Assembly: GCF_000499385.1 (NCBI RefSeq)
Contig: NW_013654355.1
Location: 1-28,488 of the forward strand
Length of the DNA stretch: 28,488 nt
Source of the DNA: Eimeria necatrix
Taxonomy: Eukaryota; Apicomplexa; Conoidasida; Eucoccidiorida; Eimeriidae
Direction of reading: 5' to 3'
The notes under the pieces were generated by a model, which made no database searches, was not told the origin of the DNA, and was given only the letters and a program-made list of their open reading frames with translations. Below, piece by piece: positions 9,210 to 19,759 of the stretch. Position 1 is the first letter of the stretch; each line of letters starts with the position of its first letter. Both the position numbers and the translations under genes were made by a program.

Positions 9210-10640
9210 CTCCTGAATGTTAATAAGGCAATATTCCTCAACGTTCGGCGATTCGATTCTGACAAAACTTCAACTTGATCGGTCAGCCAGTTCACGGCAT
9301 GTTTGGTGGTGTCTTTTGTAGAGTGCGTGCCGGTTGTACTGAAATTGTCGCTTGGCAGCGGGTAAGATAACAGCTCCTAGGCCTTCTAGCATGTAAGGTC
9401 CTGTTGCCCTGAATGCTACAAAGTGCGCGGACTGCGACAATAAGACGCCCGTCCAGGGTGTGGCAGATTTGCTAATTACCACAGGTCCATTCGTTTTATC
9501 CTGTTGCGAAGCAAGTCATTTGCAGGCGATAATGTTCTGGCTTTTGACAAACTTCGGAATCAAAACACTGAAGAAAGTGTGTCACGAGCAGTGCTAGAGT
9601 GTATGCATCCCGCAGCACGGTGTACTAAAATGTGTTCAGATAAGGATAGAATAATGAGACTTTTGCTTCGCTTGTAGCTAGTATTGCTGTACACAGAAAT
9701 GAGAAACACGGTGGCAGCCAATAAGTGACTGAATCCAAGAAGGTAAGTTGTGTCCAGGAGGGAAGTATGTGCGGATGGAAAGCAACGAATTGTTGCTGCC
9801 TTCTGCAGACTGGCGACAAAATTGTATGCTGCTGCATATTCACCGTGTAATTGCTTATCACGGAGATGCACTTTGTGTTGCTCAACCTTGCGTTTAACTT
9901 CTGAAGAGGGATTGCACTTTTGTGGTCGCAGAGCTGGGCGGCCGTGCTAGTATGTGTGTGTCTCTGTTTCATTTAAATAGCGCTTTGGGAGTATGAGATC
10001 ACAGATGGTGCGTCTTCAGAGAAAATAGGATCTGATCATAATGTTGAGTGCCTTGCTCTGTTCCAAAGGGCTAGTTTTCCTAGCTTGACAGTTGCGTGTG
10101 TTGAATCAACTGCAAATAAAAGTATTCAACGTTCTGGAACCGTGGGCTTGCTGGGTCGTGACAAAGGCGAATTTATGAGGCGCTGGCTCCTGCATGCCTT
10201 TGCAAACAGTTTGCACAGCGCAGTGCCGTCCTGTGAAGTGATCTGAAGAGCTTGCAGCAATGCTCGCCTGCAGAAAGTACGCGGCGTAGAAATGCAGTTG
10301 GCAGATTTCGCCGTGTCCTGTGTAAACGGGAGTCTTTTGTGATGAGTAATTACATCGAAACGCAGACGGTAAGCCTCATGGAACAATGATTTTCACACTA
10401 GTACGCCGACCACAATATGCATGCGATCTATCGGCATCTGTTCCCTCGAGTTTTTTCCTGCCCATCTTGTCCATGAGGCCCAAATGATTTGCAAGCTTAG
10501 CATTGAGACTGACTCGGTGGTTTTGGGCTTCCGGCATCCTGTTTGTGCTGCCATTAATGGTTTTCAGTGCTACTCCAGTACGTGCCACAAGGATTGTTAG
10601 AAGAGGCAATTGCTATATCAGGGAGTGTGCCCTTTTATTT
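9210..10640. other. No gene supported
   Basis: Several overlapping frames of 70-115 codons occur on both strands (for example minus 9560-9972) with Cys/His/Ser-rich, shadow-like composition and no clear splice pairing. TGCATGC sites lie at 10191-10197 and 10418-10424. Nothing else is apparent. Confidence 0.4.
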
Positions 10641-10644
10641 TCAG

Positions 10645-10794
10645 AGTGTTCATCCGCAGCTGCTGAAGTTTAATTTGCTTTCCAAATTGCCCGTGCTGCA
10701 AAATCTTTCATGCAAAGATGAGAAGTGGAATATGTTGGATCCTTGCCAGTTTTTAAATCTTTGTTTGGATGTGACCAATAAGATGCAGACAACG
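10645..10794 (+). CDS. Candidate 150-nt internal exon, leucine-rich
   Basis: A strong acceptor (cttttattttcag) ends at 10644. The following 50 codons are open in phase 0, up to ACG followed by GTACTA, a weaker donor, so the exon would be an exact multiple of three. The peptide is leucine-rich with regular spacing (LLKFNLLSKLPVLQNL), recalling a leucine-rich repeat or helical-repeat segment, then DEKWNMLDPCQFLNLCLDV. No second repeat unit is visible and no family can be named. The same frame stays open for over 20 codons upstream of the acceptor, so the splice site is not required. It is among the better coding candidates. Confidence 0.28.
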
Positions 10795-11851
10795 GTACTA
10801 TCCCCGGTGCCTTTTCTGATTTATTCTCGTTGTGGGTGTGTTTTCTGTTAATGTAATTTCCTTTACCATTCGTCACAACCACTGAAAAATACAGCTGCAT
10901 TTACGGTGTACTGTAATCTGTCCTTCTCACCGAAGTGAGTAACACACACGCCAACCCTCATACGGAATATTTTTAAAGCGTCTTGTGCCGCTGAAATAGC
11001 TGGTGAGCTGCATAAAATAAAACGCATTGCTCGAATAAAGCGCAAACCTCAGCAGGCTATCGCTGTAAAGCCCGTTCGATACCATGGAACAGCATAAGCT
11101 GATGCTGCTTAGCGGGGACAGAAATGCTGCTGTGCAGCACAAAATCCACTGTGCATTGATAAAGCTTTTTTCTACTGGTGTTTGGTGACTGTTTTACAAG
11201 TGTCAGAGGCAGGTTCTTTGACATCGTTTTGGCGCTGCATGACACACCTGCAAAACTTTTGATGTTTTTCCTCTCTCGCTTTAGTTCGAGTATACGAGCC
11301 ACTCTTGGTAGAGTTATCTTTTTGTTGGGTAAGAAGTAATGCAGTACACTGGCTTGCCACAAAAACCGTTACAAGCGGATTATCATGTTGAAATGCCTAT
11401 CCTTTGCGTAGATTGTGCGTCGCGGGTAGAGGCGTCTTTCTTGCTGATATAAACAATATGCGCTCTTGTGGGTATCAGCTATGCTAAATAAGCACTACAA
11501 TGTTTCTTTTTGTGTGCATGTAGGACGTGCGTTGTTTCTAACGAGTCCCCACTTCTCCACTTCTACTTTGCGCGCAGCGCACCATGCAGACGTGCAGGAG
11601 CTCATGGGGGCGCTTGGTCATGCATTGGCTTTATGAATTGTAGAGCAGCACCAGGTGACTAATGTTACGTGTTTTGGTCCGACTTCGTGCCTCTGTAAAA
11701 CCTTTTGCAACAAATTCGCTCCTCATCCCCAAGTAACACAGCGTATTGAGGAGAAAACGTACGATCTGTTGCTGCTCATCACAATACTTGAGAGCACATG
11801 TCTGCTATCAATGCTCTATACCCAACAGGGAGTGGGTTGAAAGTTTTTCAG

Positions 11852-11986
11852 CTATTGTCGTGGAGGTTCTCTACGAGACCCGTGTTTTCGTGCCAGTCAG
11901 AGGGATACTCCGCTCTAAAAATCTTGCATGTTGATTGCGTTGGCACTGGTACAGCTATTTTCCCCATCATAGTACCAAGAGCCTGA
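11852..11986 (+). CDS. Possible terminal exon, 44 codons
   Basis: A good acceptor (aagtttttcag) ends at 11851 and the phase-0 frame after it reads 44 codons to TGA. The C-terminal part is hydrophobic (VGTGTAIFPIIVPRA). Overlapping frames on the same strand are also open, and no upstream partner can be assigned. No family is recognised. Confidence 0.15.
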   Translation, partial: LLSWRFSTRPVFSCQSEGYSALKILHVDCVGTGTAIFPIIVPRA

Positions 11987-12046
11987 CACCCAAAGACATT
12001 TTTAGCATACGTCTAGCAGCGTCTGCAACAACACACTCAACCTACA

Positions 12047-12319
12047 TTGATCGCAGGTTTTGTACAGACCAGGAGAGATATTGTGAATACGCAGGTTGTA
12101 GGCCAGAGCAAACAAAACAAATGCACTAGCGCTGTTGGCGGAATTGGAGCAAGTGCAGAGCCGTATATCATGCAAGAAAAATGCATGCTCATTGCGAGTT
12201 CCCTGCTGCTTCGGAAATATCGTCCCACAGTGTATGACGACTGCATTCAGGGCTTCAGAGGGCTCGATTGCGGTGAAGTGTTATGCATGAGGACATATCA
12301 TCACCGACCGAAAGCCTGA
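12047..12319 (+). CDS. Uncertain open frame, about 90 codons
   Basis: The frame is open from near 12047 to TGA at 12319. The codon mix gives a plausible soluble peptide with a Gly/Ala stretch (SAVGGIGASAEP). An acceptor-like 'ttgatcgcag' lies at its beginning. No start ATG, donor or recognisable motif fixes it as a gene. It is kept because its composition is less biased than that of its neighbours. Confidence 0.14.
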   Translation: MIAGFVQTRRDIVNTQVVGQSKQNKCTSAVGGIGASAEPYIMQEKCMLIASSLLLRKYRPTVYDDCIQGFRGLDCGEVLCMRTYHHRPKA

Positions 12320-12478
12320 ACATGCTGCTGTTACTCCGGTAGTCAAATCAGCATGCGGAAGCACATTGTTGCCACTTTATCCAACTGTGCAGGGAGCAAC
12401 GAAACAGGGTGTTCCGATTGCATGAATTGCTAGCTGTGGATTAAACACGTACATGTTCATCTAGGATGTACGTTTTGC

Positions 12479-12991
12479 GTGAAGAAACACACTAATGCCT
12501 TTTCTAGAGATATGTTCTTTTCTGTTGACAGTTGCAGGATTCTTCTAGCCGTTTTGGCTGCATGCCAATGCCGTGTACACTACATCTCATTTTTCAGATG
12601 CCCAGATGACGCGTTTTTGAGATGTGGCATGAGTGAGTCTCATCGAGAATCAGGGAGTGCGATCGAGACGTCGACGTTGCTGAGAGATAATTTAGCATTA
12701 ACTTGTTTGTTGAAAGCATCCGACCAGCTCGATCACTTTGTTCTTTGTTCCGCTCGTCTTGGGTGTTCGTGTTTCTCATGCACGAACGCAGGCCGCAGAC
12801 AATTGTCATTCTGCATCGCAACAAAGTTCTTCTTCACCTGCGATTTAGGCACTACGTATGCATTGGTTGTATTATTTGTAGTGCAGGTCACCCAAAGCAA
12901 CCCTTGGGCAAGTGGGGTGAGTACAACCCATCCGAGGGTTGCTCTGGTGTGTCGTACTACCGAGAATATAAGCGCTGCAAGCTGCGCATAA
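12479..12991 (+). CDS. Longest plus-strand frame, 170 codons, unknown
   Basis: A frame without stops covers 170 codons but starts with GTG (first ATG at 12512). It is rich in Cys, Ser and Leu, as expected of noncoding frames. A polypyrimidine acceptor ('tctcatttttcag') ends at 12598 inside it, followed by a more protein-like piece (ESGSAIETSTLLRDNLAL). A second plus-strand frame (12703-13152) overlaps it for nearly 300 bases. No domain is recognised. It is only marginally longer than chance. Confidence 0.15.
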   Translation: MKKHTNAFSRDMFFSVDSCRILLAVLAACQCRVHYISFFRCPDDAFLRCGMSESHRESGSAIETSTLLRDNLALTCLLKASDQLDHFVLCSARLGCSCFSCTNAGRRQLSFCIATKFFFTCDLGTTYALVVLFVVQVTQSNPWASGVSTTHPRVALVCRTTENISAASCA

Positions 12992-13384
12992 AGGACGAGT
13001 GGCCTTATCGTGTTCGCTTCCTTGTACCAGTTTGTGCGCCTGCTACACATATGCAGTCTTTCGGTGGCGCCGCTATATACTGTCAGATGTTTGCCAAACG
13101 CCTAGAGCTGCTTCAAGCGGCACCCACTGATTCTGTTTATCTCTTTACATGAAGCACAAACTAAGAACCGCAGCAGATATAACTGCTACCGAGCTGGATT
13201 CCAAACTATTTGCGCATAAGTTAGAGGTGCCTACGCATCTCTATCAATTCGCTTTGGTTTGAATAAAAGCCCATGCGGAAGTAATCCTGTTACCAAAATG
13301 CAGTAATTAGAAACGCCAGTTTGTCTCTTCTTTCGATGAGATGGCAAATAAGGAACAAGGCTGCGCGATTTATTAGATGGTGCG

Positions 13385-13845
13385 CTAACATGACAGATCC
13401 TCATGGCTGATGAAAAGAAAATAGAGTACAGCGCTGCACTGGTGGCTATGGCACGTAATCATGCAAGAACCTCGGGGCCAAGGTCGAACTTGTAGAGTTT
13501 ACGTGCTTGGATACTGGAAAACTGGGCACTAGAATGTACGTGGTGAAGCGAGTTCGCGTATTCGAAGAACCGCATTCTTACAACTGCATCTTGCATAGAG
13601 CAATTCCCCTGCTGCGAGAGATCATAATGGCCGATGATACGAAAATGAAGTACTGTGCTGTACTGGTGGTTACGGCACGTAGTAGTGCAGACACTTGAAT
13701 TTCAAGGTTGACCATGTCGAGTTTGAGTGCGTGGATACCGGAAAATTGGGCATTAGACTGTGCGTAGTGTAGCAAGTTCGTGTGTTCGAGTAATGGCATT
13801 CTGACGTCTTGCATACAGCGATTTCCGTGCTTCGCTGAAATTACG
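13385..13845. repeat. 224-bp imperfect tandem duplication
   Basis: Unit 1 (about 13385-13620) and unit 2 (about 13621-13845) align with an offset of 224, for example ATGGCTGATGAA at 13403 with ATGGCCGATGAT at 13627, and ttggatactggaaaactggg with gtggataccggaaaattggg. Identity is roughly 75-80% by eye. Two in-phase peptides are conserved between units (MADEKKIEYSAALV with MADDTKMKYCAVLV; DTGKLGTRMYVV with DTGKLGIRLCVV). They lie in different frames and unit 2 contains stops, so any coding function is decayed or illusory. No third unit follows. Confidence 0.85.
13507..13698 (+). pseudogene. Open frame across the tandem-repeat junction
   Basis: This frame runs from the second half of repeat unit 1 into the first half of unit 2 and stops at TGA. 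It links the two conserved peptides (DTGKLG and MADDTK). A one-base departure from a 225-bp period means the frame cannot continue through a whole unit. Equivalent positions in unit 2 carry in-frame stops (after CVV and VRVFE). It is either a decayed coding repeat or coincidence. No family is recognised. Confidence 0.15.
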
Positions 13846-13849
13846 TTAG

Positions 13850-16800
13850 TGCGCTCTGAAGATCAACAGCGTGATGCAGCCTTGTCTAATTATTCTGTAG
13901 GAAACAATTGTGCTAATGATTGGCTTTCCTTTCCAAGGACTGCCTTTGCAATGACTCGACCAACTTGCTCTGGCCCATTTTATAGCCATGGGTTGGATAT
14001 CTAGAAAGTATGTTAAGCATCAAGCGCCGCGATGAAACAGCCCCGACCGACAACCGCTAGCAGCAAAGGTGTGTATCGTTTCGTCCGTCATGAGAGTTAA
14101 TTTGATGCTCCAGGCTGCTACTTAATGTTGGGATTTTTGATAATCAAACCCTCAAATAATATCGCTCACGTGGTCAACACAACGTTAGTCAGTCTCACGG
14201 TGTTTTGCCCACATTAATTGGCGCTCCTGTGCAATGAGCACGGCCGTTGTTTTTGTTTTAGCTGTTTCCGCCATGGTGTTGTTTAACTCACCATCCTGTT
14301 GTTCGGTCGGGATTTGCGTGTATTTTCTTTGTCGCCTCTTCAACGAAAAAGGTGTAAATCTCTAGCCCAATGTTACTTCACTAAATATGCCTGTTCGGCT
14401 GCAATATCACTGCACAAGCCCTAATCGCTGCCTGCTTCAAGAAATACCACATTATGCAGAGCGCTATAAACCGTTCGCTACCAAAAATGCAGCCGTTCGC
14501 CTATAGTCGTTCTGTTGCAGTACGTGCGCCTATGCACACATTCATAAACTTTCATTGCAACACAATAATACGCTTTTTAGTTGAAATAGTCAGAAGTAAT
14601 TGCTGCTAGTCGTGCCCGTGATTCCGTCACCACGGCAGGGAAGTCTCCAATGTTTCGGTTTGCACTAACGGTCCAGCCCGAGCCAGAATTATGCACGGCG
14701 TGTTACCTCGGTGACAGGCCCTACGTGCTGTTTTGGGAATAATTCGTAAATATTCCGCACGTGTACTTGCATTGAAAAAAATGACGGCAATCTGCATTCA
14801 ATGCACGCCGGACGAATGGGGAAAGTATGTTATGCTTCTACATAGCTAGTAAGCACTGACAAAGGGGAGTTTTCCGCATAGATGCCATCTTATGAGCATG
14901 CCTCCGTGTCAGCAAAACGTTCAGACGTGCGACTTTCAGCGGAATTAAGCAGTCGGACAGGGAAAAGCAGGGTCAAACAATGGGTGTGCAATAAGGCACC
15001 AATATCTTCCATGTCACTAAGTATCGTAAAGCAATACTGTGCGAACATGTCTGCAGGCTTTCCTACCGTCTACATACAGTCAGAAGCATTATTCTTGAGC
15101 TGATCTTTCATCACCGTTACATCACTTTCTGGTTTGTAGGCCTTGTTATTTCATGCCGACCACACTGTGGGTTCATACCACTTTTGGTTGCACGATCTTG
15201 TAGGGCTGCTCTTCTGATCTGTTAGAGCTGTTGTTGATTCTCGCAACTTCTTCACGCTTTCGTGCTTTTATCAACTTCAACAGTTTTCTACAGAATGCAG
15301 ACGCGTTGGAAAAAGGGCTTCTTCGGCACAGATGAACAGTAATATAGCATGAGCGTTTTACATACCGACCTTAAATCATATTCGTGTTATGTTCATCTTT
15401 TATTAGCCGCATGCATCAATACGCGGGCAACTTGAGTTTACGTGACTCAGCAAAAGAAAGTCGTATGCAACAGCGGGATTCTTTCTTCGTGGTAATTAAC
15501 AGAATTCAACTGGACTCAAATGCGACTGCAGCCGCAGCAAGTGAGCTTTCACCCGAGCAGACGGCTTGAGCGTTGGAGGGAGCAATGGATGATATTCACT
15601 ACGGATGTGCGGAGTCCACTACTTGCAGAGGTATTATCGCATTTGCGATTACTGTGGGGCGGTGTATCTTGGTAGACTCTGGTTGTTTTGTGGCGCCATC
15701 ATTACGCGCTGCAGATGACGTGTACGACAGTAGCAGTGTCAAATTTTATTCTCAACAAGTTTTGAACTGCTAACCTGGCCACGGCGCCGTTTTATTTCCT
15801 ACAAGAATGCCAAGCGTGCTTGCCTATGAAAAGATACTAGTCTCTGAGGGAGAATGAGTCAAGGAGTTCTTGCAGTGTGTTTAATTCAACAGGTTCAACG
15901 GCTGTAAGATTCAGGCTATCGTCAGCTCCTTACGTTTAGATCAAACTTACGGTCTTAAGTGTTGGCTGGAAAATCTGGAAATGCGCGATATCGGCAGTAG
16001 ATTGGTCATCAACAGTAGTCACGCTCAGTGAAGAACAGCAGTTTCCGCGAAAGAGTCCAGTGTCAGGAATCAGCTGTGGTAACCAGAGAGTCTGTTGAAA
16101 CATGAGATCAGTGCACCATACCCTTTTGCTGCATGTATGTGTGTAACTCGCTCAAGACGATTATATGTTTAGAACGGTGTGCAACTAGGATCTTGCGTTG
16201 CAGGCTGTGTAATTTCTAATAGCCGTTCCACAGGCATTTACGTATTTGCGCATAGACTGCAGAGTTGTTTCGCAGTAAATCCTAAATGTTTTTTTTGAGA
16301 TGTGCTCACAATGTTTTCGCAGCCATTACATTCGTTAGCTGGCTGATGAGATGATCGTATTAATAGCATACTGTCAAAACGTATATTGCATGACGTTAGC
16401 CCGTCATTGTGCGTGATGCTGGTGCATTTACTCTCAAAACTTCTGATATCTGCCACAGCTGTCCACTTCTGTGAGACAGCCTGACACGGAGGGAGGCGCT
16501 TGACCAGTTAAGCATCCCTGATGCAGTGCAATTGATTGACCTTTGCTCGTTTTGTCATGTTTCTAAGTTTTTTGTTAAGATATTAGTCGTGCAGCATGGC
16601 ATTTCAGCTAACTGTGCCTTCAGCTTTCACTGCATTGCACTCAACAGAACGGCAGTATGACCGTGAGTGCATAGAGCAGGCTTTGCACCCTTTTCGTGGG
16701 AATCCACAACGTCAAGAATAACTCGCGCGCTCACAGCTCTTTTGATGTGTTAGGGATATCGAACGCATCCCCTGATCTTTTAGACATACCCGAGAGTTAG

Positions 16801-17060
16801 CTGAGCGCGAGTTTTTCAGGCGCTGGTCACTAACATGCTGCAGGGTATTTGCTGGGAAACTGTGCATGCTCTCTGAAGACGCTGTTTAGCTATATGCTAC
16901 TGCTGTTATTTGTTCTGGTGGGTAAGTGACGAAATCCTGCGTATTTAGGAGCTAGAGCTGCTGCGGCTCCTTCAAAAACCGGTATATACAGCTAAAACGC
17001 GTTGCTGGAAAAAGCATGCCGCAGGCACCCGTAGAGTTTCTTCGCGTGAATTGAAATATA
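13850..17060. other. No gene supported
   Basis: About 3.2 kb with only short frames (60-75 codons) of unconvincing composition on both strands. TGCATGC-type sites lie at 15409-15415 and 16863-16869. I see no repeat, RNA gene or splice-bounded frame I would defend. Confidence 0.45.
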
Positions 17061-17061
17061 T

Positions 17062-17253
17062 TTGAAAGCTTTGCGTCAAGTGGACAACGTGGTACATGCT
17101 CCACACGCCCCGTCGCCTTCCGAATCCATTACGTTGTGCATGCAGCCCCAGGAATTTGTGGCCATGATCCCGAAAATTGCGGAAGCTGGCTGGGCACAGT
17201 TTCCTTTCGTTTCTAGTAATGCAGCGCAGTCTTTCAGAGGGATAACAAAGTAA
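17062..17253 (+). CDS. Uncertain open frame, terminal-exon-like
   Basis: About 60 codons are open to TAA. The end reads PQEFVAMIPKIAEAGWAQF, a plausible amphipathic segment. An acceptor-like 'gtgcatgcag' (overlapping a TGCATGC site at 17137-17143) precedes the best part. No donor, start codon or family supports it. Confidence 0.12.
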   Translation: MKALRQVDNVVHAPHAPSPSESITLCMQPQEFVAMIPKIAEAGWAQFPFVSSNAAQSFRGITK

Positions 17254-17659
17254 ATTTCACCGAGACAAGAAATAATGGTTTCGACTCGTTGCCAGGGTGT
17301 GCGTCAATAGTGCCACGAACAGCTCTTTCTGAAGTTCAGGATTCAAGTGGCTGCTTGCATCCTTGATTGGCATTTGCAATTTGGTTGTGTCAAAGCAATG
17401 GTAAATAGGAGCCTGTTCTAAGAAAGAAGTCATTTAAAAGCAGCGCTGTCTATTGTTGCCTTCTCTTTTTGTCTCAAAACATGACGGCGCTATTACACGT
17501 TCACATTGCAGGCGTTTATATTGGCGAGTGTCTTTTTCCTACTCATTGTATTAACGTGGATGCTTTACGCGCGTATCTGCGTAAAACATTTTATGGAGAG
17601 CATTCACGGAAACCATGACTAGTGAGGTGGCCATTGGGATTTTCATGTCATGAAGCTTG

Positions 17660-19379
17660 TGCGGTTTAATGCCAAATGCGTTCATCGATGTTATTTATTG
17701 TGGTGATAGACAGACTGTGCCTAAAGGCAAAGAATGGCCGTGGCGTGTTGCGTTGCCGCGCATAACGAGACGCTCTGTCTTCTCAATGGCTTTCTATTCG
17801 TGCAAACCATTGTCATGTATCAAAAGGATATATATAACTCTGCAGATAGAAGCGGTCAACAGAGGCTGCTACCTGCACGTTTCGCAGAATTTCTGAAAGC
17901 ATAGATTTAGATGACCCTGAATTTGAAAACATCTTGATTTGATGCTTCGAATATTCAGCATCACGCTGTTGGGTATGTTGTCTATTTTTAGGCTGGCCCA
18001 GTGCATAGTCCTTCTGCCCACAAAAGATGCTGAATCAACAAAGGAAGGAGGCCTGTGTTTCTGGATGTGTGCTTGGAGGTTTGCAGTTGTGACTGTTTAA
18101 AATGTTCCCAAACATTCAAATTGATCTGAAGCACCGTGGCCTTCATACCATCCGGTTACACCGTGATGCTGCATGACTGGACATGTCACATGACACTTGA
18201 CAATTAATTCTGGGCATTTTTGGCGAGCACGTTAAGCAAGAAGGCGCGTTGTTGTTCTCGATAAAAATTTAGGTATTTCGCGTAACGCCGCTACCCATAC
18301 GCTGCAGCAGCGACAGCGTTTGCAGGCTCAACTTACAAGTTACTTTACTACTGTGTTAATGTAATTTGGTCAGCGCATATGGTGCTTTGAGTCGTGCCTG
18401 CATCAATGTGCCTGGAAGTCTTCAAAGCACCATTGCAGGTTCAAGGTAGCTTGCCACCTGATGACGTTTCCTCTGCACTTTGATAATGCATTCAATGTAC
18501 GCATTGAAATGCCTCTTTTGGTAGGCAGGAGCTTTTGCGCCAAGCCCAAAATGCGGCTAGCAGTAATTATATAGCTCGGTCCTCTCTGCACATTTATTCA
18601 TCGCTGTGGCACTGTGTCACTCCTGGACGCTTACTCAGTCTTGTGCGTTGTCTACTTATTGCCCGTTCTATGAAATCATGTCTGGCGCTTAACGAGGTTT
18701 TTTCTGCGGCATTCAGGAAGTGCGCTAAATCGTCAGATGACATGCATGCGGATGGTATGAACAAAATATCTGCTCGAACAGCGCACCCAAGGGAAATCTG
18801 GGTTCTATTGTCTTGATTGGCTCGTGCCGGCTCCACAGATTTTCCATTGCTCATGCGTCATTTTTACTGAGCAGCCTTAACTTTTAGCTGTAATGAGTTC
18901 GCTATGGAGTAGTATGATCGCGTTTGCAAGTGGATGCACGTGCCATGCAGGGTTGTTGCTTTATACTTACGATTTTTTGGCGGACGGCATCACAAGTACA
19001 TCTGCTGGAAGCTGATTGTTCGTCGAACGAGCTATTTTCCACATATGCAGTAACGGCTGTGTACTTCGTGGAGTGCAAAAGTGCGCTCTAAAAGTTCCCC
19101 TGAATATTTGGCGCGGCAGGGAGAACAAGATACAGTTTGTGTGCCTGGTTAAGAATTCCATGCTCTTACTTTTTCCGTATGTGTGTTTATCGATTGTTGC
19201 AAGAAGTGGTATTCACGTATACCATTATTAATTGCTTCTGCGGACGAAAGGGTGGCTTCAGCATGAAGTTTGTTGCTTGTTGAGGAGGTAGCTGTGGAAT
19301 TATGGTCTGCCGTTCAGCAAAACTGAGCATTCATCACAGGCGCAGCTATGCAAAGTGTACACACTAATATGTCTAGGCA
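17660..19379. other. No gene supported
   Basis: Two plus-strand frames (17657-17896 and 18535-18816, 79 and 93 codons) have moderately protein-like ends but no paired splice sites. A TGCATGC site is at 18743-18749. Otherwise there is nothing. Confidence 0.4.
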
Positions 19380-19616
19380 TTACAGCTTTGCAAATTCATA
19401 CAATTTCTCACATAGAGATTTGCGTTGGGTATTCTTTGGTGAAGTAATATAACGACAGACATGCTCCGCAGATATTTCAGTATCTTTGTGTCCTGTTTCT
19501 GTGGCTACTTTCTTGTGGAACTCCTGTTCATCTGGTAAGGGCAGAAAGTGCGTTCCGTTCAAAGCTTGAACAGCTGTTTTGTCAATAGAAAGGACACTGA
19601 GGAAACTCGGAAGAGC
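19380..19616 (-). CDS. Candidate terminal exon, 78 codons, unknown protein
   Basis: On the minus strand an acceptor-like 'gggaatttag' ends at 19617. The phase-0 frame after it runs 78 codons to TAA at 19380. The composition is strikingly protein-like: charged, low in Cys, with an even mix (SIDKTAVQALNG, LPLPDEQEFHKKVATETG, SLCEKLYEFAKL). This is unlike the Cys/Ser/His-rich shadows elsewhere. Just upstream, an ATG frame on the same strand from 19743 reads MSVTFTILDGCQ and ends near the acceptor. Joining it would need a weak donor and an intron of about 37 bases. No family is recognised. It would be the 3' end of a gene read toward lower coordinates. Confidence 0.3.
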   Translation of the reverse strand, partial: ALPSFLSVLSIDKTAVQALNGTHFLPLPDEQEFHKKVATETGHKDTEISAEHVCRYITSPKNTQRKSLCEKLYEFAKL

Positions 19617-19759
19617 CTAAATTCCCATTTGTTTCTCGTTGTCCTCGCAAAACCTTTTCCCCGTTTTTTTGCCTTTCCTTCCAAAGTTGCTTGTGACAAT
19701 GCATGATTTGGCATCCATCTAATATCGTGAATGTGACACTCATCGCGCAATTTGGATTG

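Noticed and set aside
12703..13152. A 149-codon plus-strand frame as a gene
   Set aside because: It overlaps another plus-strand frame and a minus-strand frame of similar length, begins without ATG, and has a Cys/Arg/Tyr-rich composition without a recognisable motif.
13403..13660. Actin-like start (MADE...) in the 224-bp repeat
   Set aside because: Only the first four residues agree; the nucleotide-binding sequence that follows in actins is absent.
16330..16385. A hammerhead ribozyme core (ctgatgaga...)
   Set aside because: The conserved GAAA half of the core and the closing stems are missing.
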